From: Neocallimastix lanati (nom. inval.)
Lineage: Eukaryota; Neocallimastigomycota; Neocallimastigomycetes; Neocallimastigales; Neocallimastigaceae
Direction: 5' to 3'
Length of the DNA stretch: 64,000 nt
Assembly (NCBI GenBank): GCA_016946835.1
Contig: JACVTC010000089.1
Location: forward strand, 1 to 64,000
Every line of letters begins with the position of its first letter. Position 1 is the stretch's first letter. Shown here piece by piece: positions 61,231 to 64,000 of the stretch. The notes beneath the pieces are model-generated. The model made no database searches. It was given only the letters and a program-made list of their open reading frames with translations, and was not told the origin of the DNA. Position numbers and translations under genes: made by a program.

Positions 61231-61510
61231 AGTACTTAATTAGTACTTAGATTAATTAGCTTGTTATTTTATTATTTTATATTTAGTTGATTACTCGTTC
61301 GACACCTTTTCAAGTGGATAGAGTCTGAACGACTTATCAACGTTAAATATAATAATAATTATAGTAAGTTATTCATAAACGGATATCTAGTTCTTGCTAT
61401 TCATCAAGTGAATAAGCAAATACATCTAATAAAATCTTAATTAGGTGGACATATAAATTACAAGTTATATATTATAAATTTGGAATATTCAATAAATTCA
61501 TACGTTAATT
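60958..61510 (+). repeat. Direct duplication of about 280 bp in the leader of element C
   Basis: About 60965-61180 and 61268-61485 align in direct orientation. Both carry TACTCGTTCGACACCTTTT, then AAGTGGATAG, GTCTGAACGACTTA, an ATA-rich part and ATCAAGTGAATAA. Each copy can pair CGTTCGAC with GTCTGAACG (one bulged base). A poly-A run (61187-61227) separates them. Confidence 0.7.
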
Positions 61511-61591
61511 AACTAATAGTTACTTGATATTCAATATTTCAAATTGGAGGAATTAAATTTAATTTTTCAAAATTTAAATATTAACAATATT

Positions 61592-64000
61592 ATGGCGGAC
61601 CATCAAATACAGCAACAACAACAAATACCCCCTCTTAAAATAATAAATGATCCTCCGGTATTTTCAGGTAACAAAAGAGAACTTGATGGATTCTTGACAA
61701 GAGTTGAACTAGTTATTAATGCCCACCCTCAACGATTTATTAATGATGCTATGAGGGTCAATTTTGTCATTTCATATTTAAATGGAAAAGCTTTAAATTG
61801 GGCTTCATGCCTTAGAAGGAATAACAATCCTGTCTTAGGAAATTATGGAAATTTTATTGCTGAACTTCTTAGAAATTTCGGAGACCCTGATGTAGAAGCT
61901 GTTATTGCTAACGGAAAACTATGTAACATACGCCAGTTTAAATATGGACATGTTGTTGAGTATATCTCCGAGTTCCAAAAAATAAGTTAATACTCCGACT
62001 TTAATGAACCGGCCAAGATATACATGTTCATAAAAGGTCTCCATTATAAGATGAGAGAAAAACTTGCTATTGTTAATCCAAACCCAGAAAATTTGGAAAA
62101 CCTATTTAGAGAGGCCGTAACAATTGAAAATTTGACAAAAAGAAACGATATTAGAGAATATTGCCTTACACATCAGGATAGAAGAAACTATAATCAAGAT
62201 GACCCCATGGACGTGGATCTATACCTCATCAAGAAGGGTCAAAAATCAACAAGATATTTTCCATCCCACAAAAGTATCTATAACGATTCCGGAACAAATA
62301 AGGAAGAAGAAAGAAGAAGAAAAGGTTTATGCTTTATTTGTGGGAAGGCCGGACATTTACAATTCAATTGCCCTAATAAGAAGAAACCAAAAAATTTCAA
62401 GGTGATCAATAAAATTCCGAATGATGAAGCCTCCTCTTCTAATACTTCTCTCCCCTCTTCCTCCGTCAGAAGAATTAAATTAATTAATGATAATGAAAAT
62501 GTTCATAAAATTTTGGAAATTATTGAATTCGAGAATAAGAATTTTAAAGGGAAAACTAATATCCTTGACTTCTATATTAAAACTAATGATTCTAAAGAAG
62601 TAAAAGTGAAAGTTCTTATTGATTCTGGTTCTGATATTAATTGTATTCACCCAGAATTTGCAAGAGTTAATAATATAAAACTTATGAAAGCGGAAAATCC
62701 TTTCAAAGTTGCCGGTCTGGGATATGGTTTATCTACAGTCAAAAATATAACCGAAAAATGTATGCTCCGTTTCAAGAACCATTTTGAGGTCATCCAATTA
62801 TATGCCCTCCGTATTCTGATGTCGATATCATTTTAGGATTACCTTGGATTGAAAAACATTGCCCTATTAACTACCATGATTCAAAGAAAATCTCTTTCAG
62901 TTCAGGATACTGTGCTCGACATTGCAATGTAGGAAAAAGGAATAGAAAAAATAAGAATAAAAAGAAGTTAAACAAAATTTCTACTAAAGGAAAGGAACCA
63001 TATGAAGAACTTTCCTTAACAAAGGAAAAGAATAATCCTAAGCGTAAGTATTCCTTCGAATCTGATTCCGATATGGATTCTGATGAAGAAATTACGATTA
63101 GAGGTCGTCGCACTCATATTAAAACTTGTAGTGAAAAAGAAGAACTTAATGATGTAAAAAATTTTTGTATAATTAATTATGATAGTGATGTAAATGATAG
63201 TTTTATGTTTGATAATGATGATGAAATTTATGAATTGATAGTAATAATATTAATTTAGATGAATTAAATAAAATTTGTAAAATTGATATTTTATGTAATA
63301 ATGTAACAAAAAATTGTAATCATAATGATAATTTAAATAAAGATGAAAATAAAAAGTATATTTCTAAAAAGTGTTTCGTGAAAAATTTGTGTTGTATATG
63401 TAATTGTTTAAAAATTAGTAATTTTGAGAATAAATTAAATAAAAAAATTATAGGAATACCTCCCATTTATAATAATTACGTAGAAGTATTCAATGAAAGA
63501 AATTGCAACGTACTCCCTCCACATCGTGAATATGATTGTGAAATAAGATTAAAGGATAATTCAAATTTATTTTATGGTCCAATATATCCTTTAACTGAGG
63601 CAGAACGAGATGAACTAAAAAAGTATATAAAAGAAAATTTAGAAAAAGGATTCATTAGGAAATCCAAATCACCCGCTGGTGCACCTGTATTATTTGTTAA
63701 AAAGAAAGATGGTTCATTGAGATTATGTATTGATTATAGAAAATTGAATGAAATTACCATCTGTAATTCTTATCCTCTTCCTTTAATAAGTGAATTATTA
63801 GATAGAGTTAAAGGTGCAAAATATTTTACCAAGTTGGACTTAAAGTCTGCCTACAATTTAGTAAGAATTAAAGAAGGTGATGAGTACAAGACTGCATTTC
63901 GTACTCGATATGGTCATTTTGAATATTTAGTCATGCCTTTTGGCTTAAAAAATGCTCCAGCCACCTTCCAGCATTTTATTAATGATGTTCTTAGCGATTA
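61592..64000 (+). mobile_element. Element C coding region (Ty3/gypsy), broken and cut by the window end
   Basis: Order of parts: Gag from an ATG at about 61592 (MADHQIQQQQQIPPLKIIND) to a CCHC knuckle (CFICGKAGHLQFNCP, about 62330), protease (VLIDSGSDINCIHPEF, about 62613), an Asp/Lys-rich linker, and the start of reverse transcriptase from about 63500 ([20 protein letters not shown], then [17 protein letters not shown]) running off the window. The reverse transcriptase is very close to that of B. It has a small number of breaks, so it is a damaged but not ancient copy. Confidence 0.88.

Noticed and set aside
1-64000. Possibility that the window is mitochondrial because of the extreme A+T content
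   Set aside because: Multi-exon nuclear-type genes, GT-AG introns and LTR retrotransposons show that it is nuclear.

Overview
The window looks like nuclear DNA of an anaerobic gut fungus (Neocallimastigomycota) or a close zoosporic relative. It is extremely A+T-rich, with homopolymer and AT-microsatellite spacers and GT-AG introns of about 100-360 bp. It carries a fungal chitin synthase chaperone (Chs7) beside proteins of the motile flagellum (CFAP57) and a stathmin-domain protein. The species is inferred, not proven.

Positions 1-33,000 hold five host genes separated by near-empty AT spacers: CHS7 (2738-4821, +, six exons), a PAS-domain eIF2-alpha-kinase-like protein (11760-17149, +, three exons), an OB-fold/winged-helix protein of RPA2/Stn1 type (20738-22278, +, five exons), CFAP57 (22784-28562, -, fifteen exons) and an N-myristoylated stathmin-domain protein like STMND1 (31130-32894, -, four exons). 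Reading frames were followed across all proposed splice junctions and close without conflict. Two diverged copies of an unidentified dispersed repeat (5960-6165 and 29355-29580), a fold-back repeat (7101-7292) and a decayed Ty1/copia relic (17940 to about 18970) lie between them.

Positions 33,000-64,000 are a retrotransposon graveyard. Its core is a nested stack. An old Ty1/copia gag with an Asn-codon run (38060-38667, resuming at 55037) was hit by a solo LTR (family C). That LTR was hit by a roughly 643-bp element carrying a tRNA-like Pol III promoter. That element was hit by Ty3/gypsy element A (39213-48109), and element B (48113-54309) then inserted at the very edge of A. A and B look whole and young, with near-identical LTRs. 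A has a tRNA-type primer binding site, a -1 frameshift signal between gag and pol, and an array of five hairpins with compensating stem changes in its leader. B has one long Gag-Pol frame and Tf1-like self-priming geometry. To the right lie copia fragments, a tandem LTR pair with a gag-only remnant (element D), and the 5' half of a third gypsy element (C, from 59870 to beyond the window) with the same self-priming layout as B.

The most novel signals are the leader hairpin array of A, the matching self-priming geometry of B and C, the placement of A about 20 bp upstream of a box A/box B sequence, and the PAS sensor fused to an eIF2-alpha-kinase-type domain.
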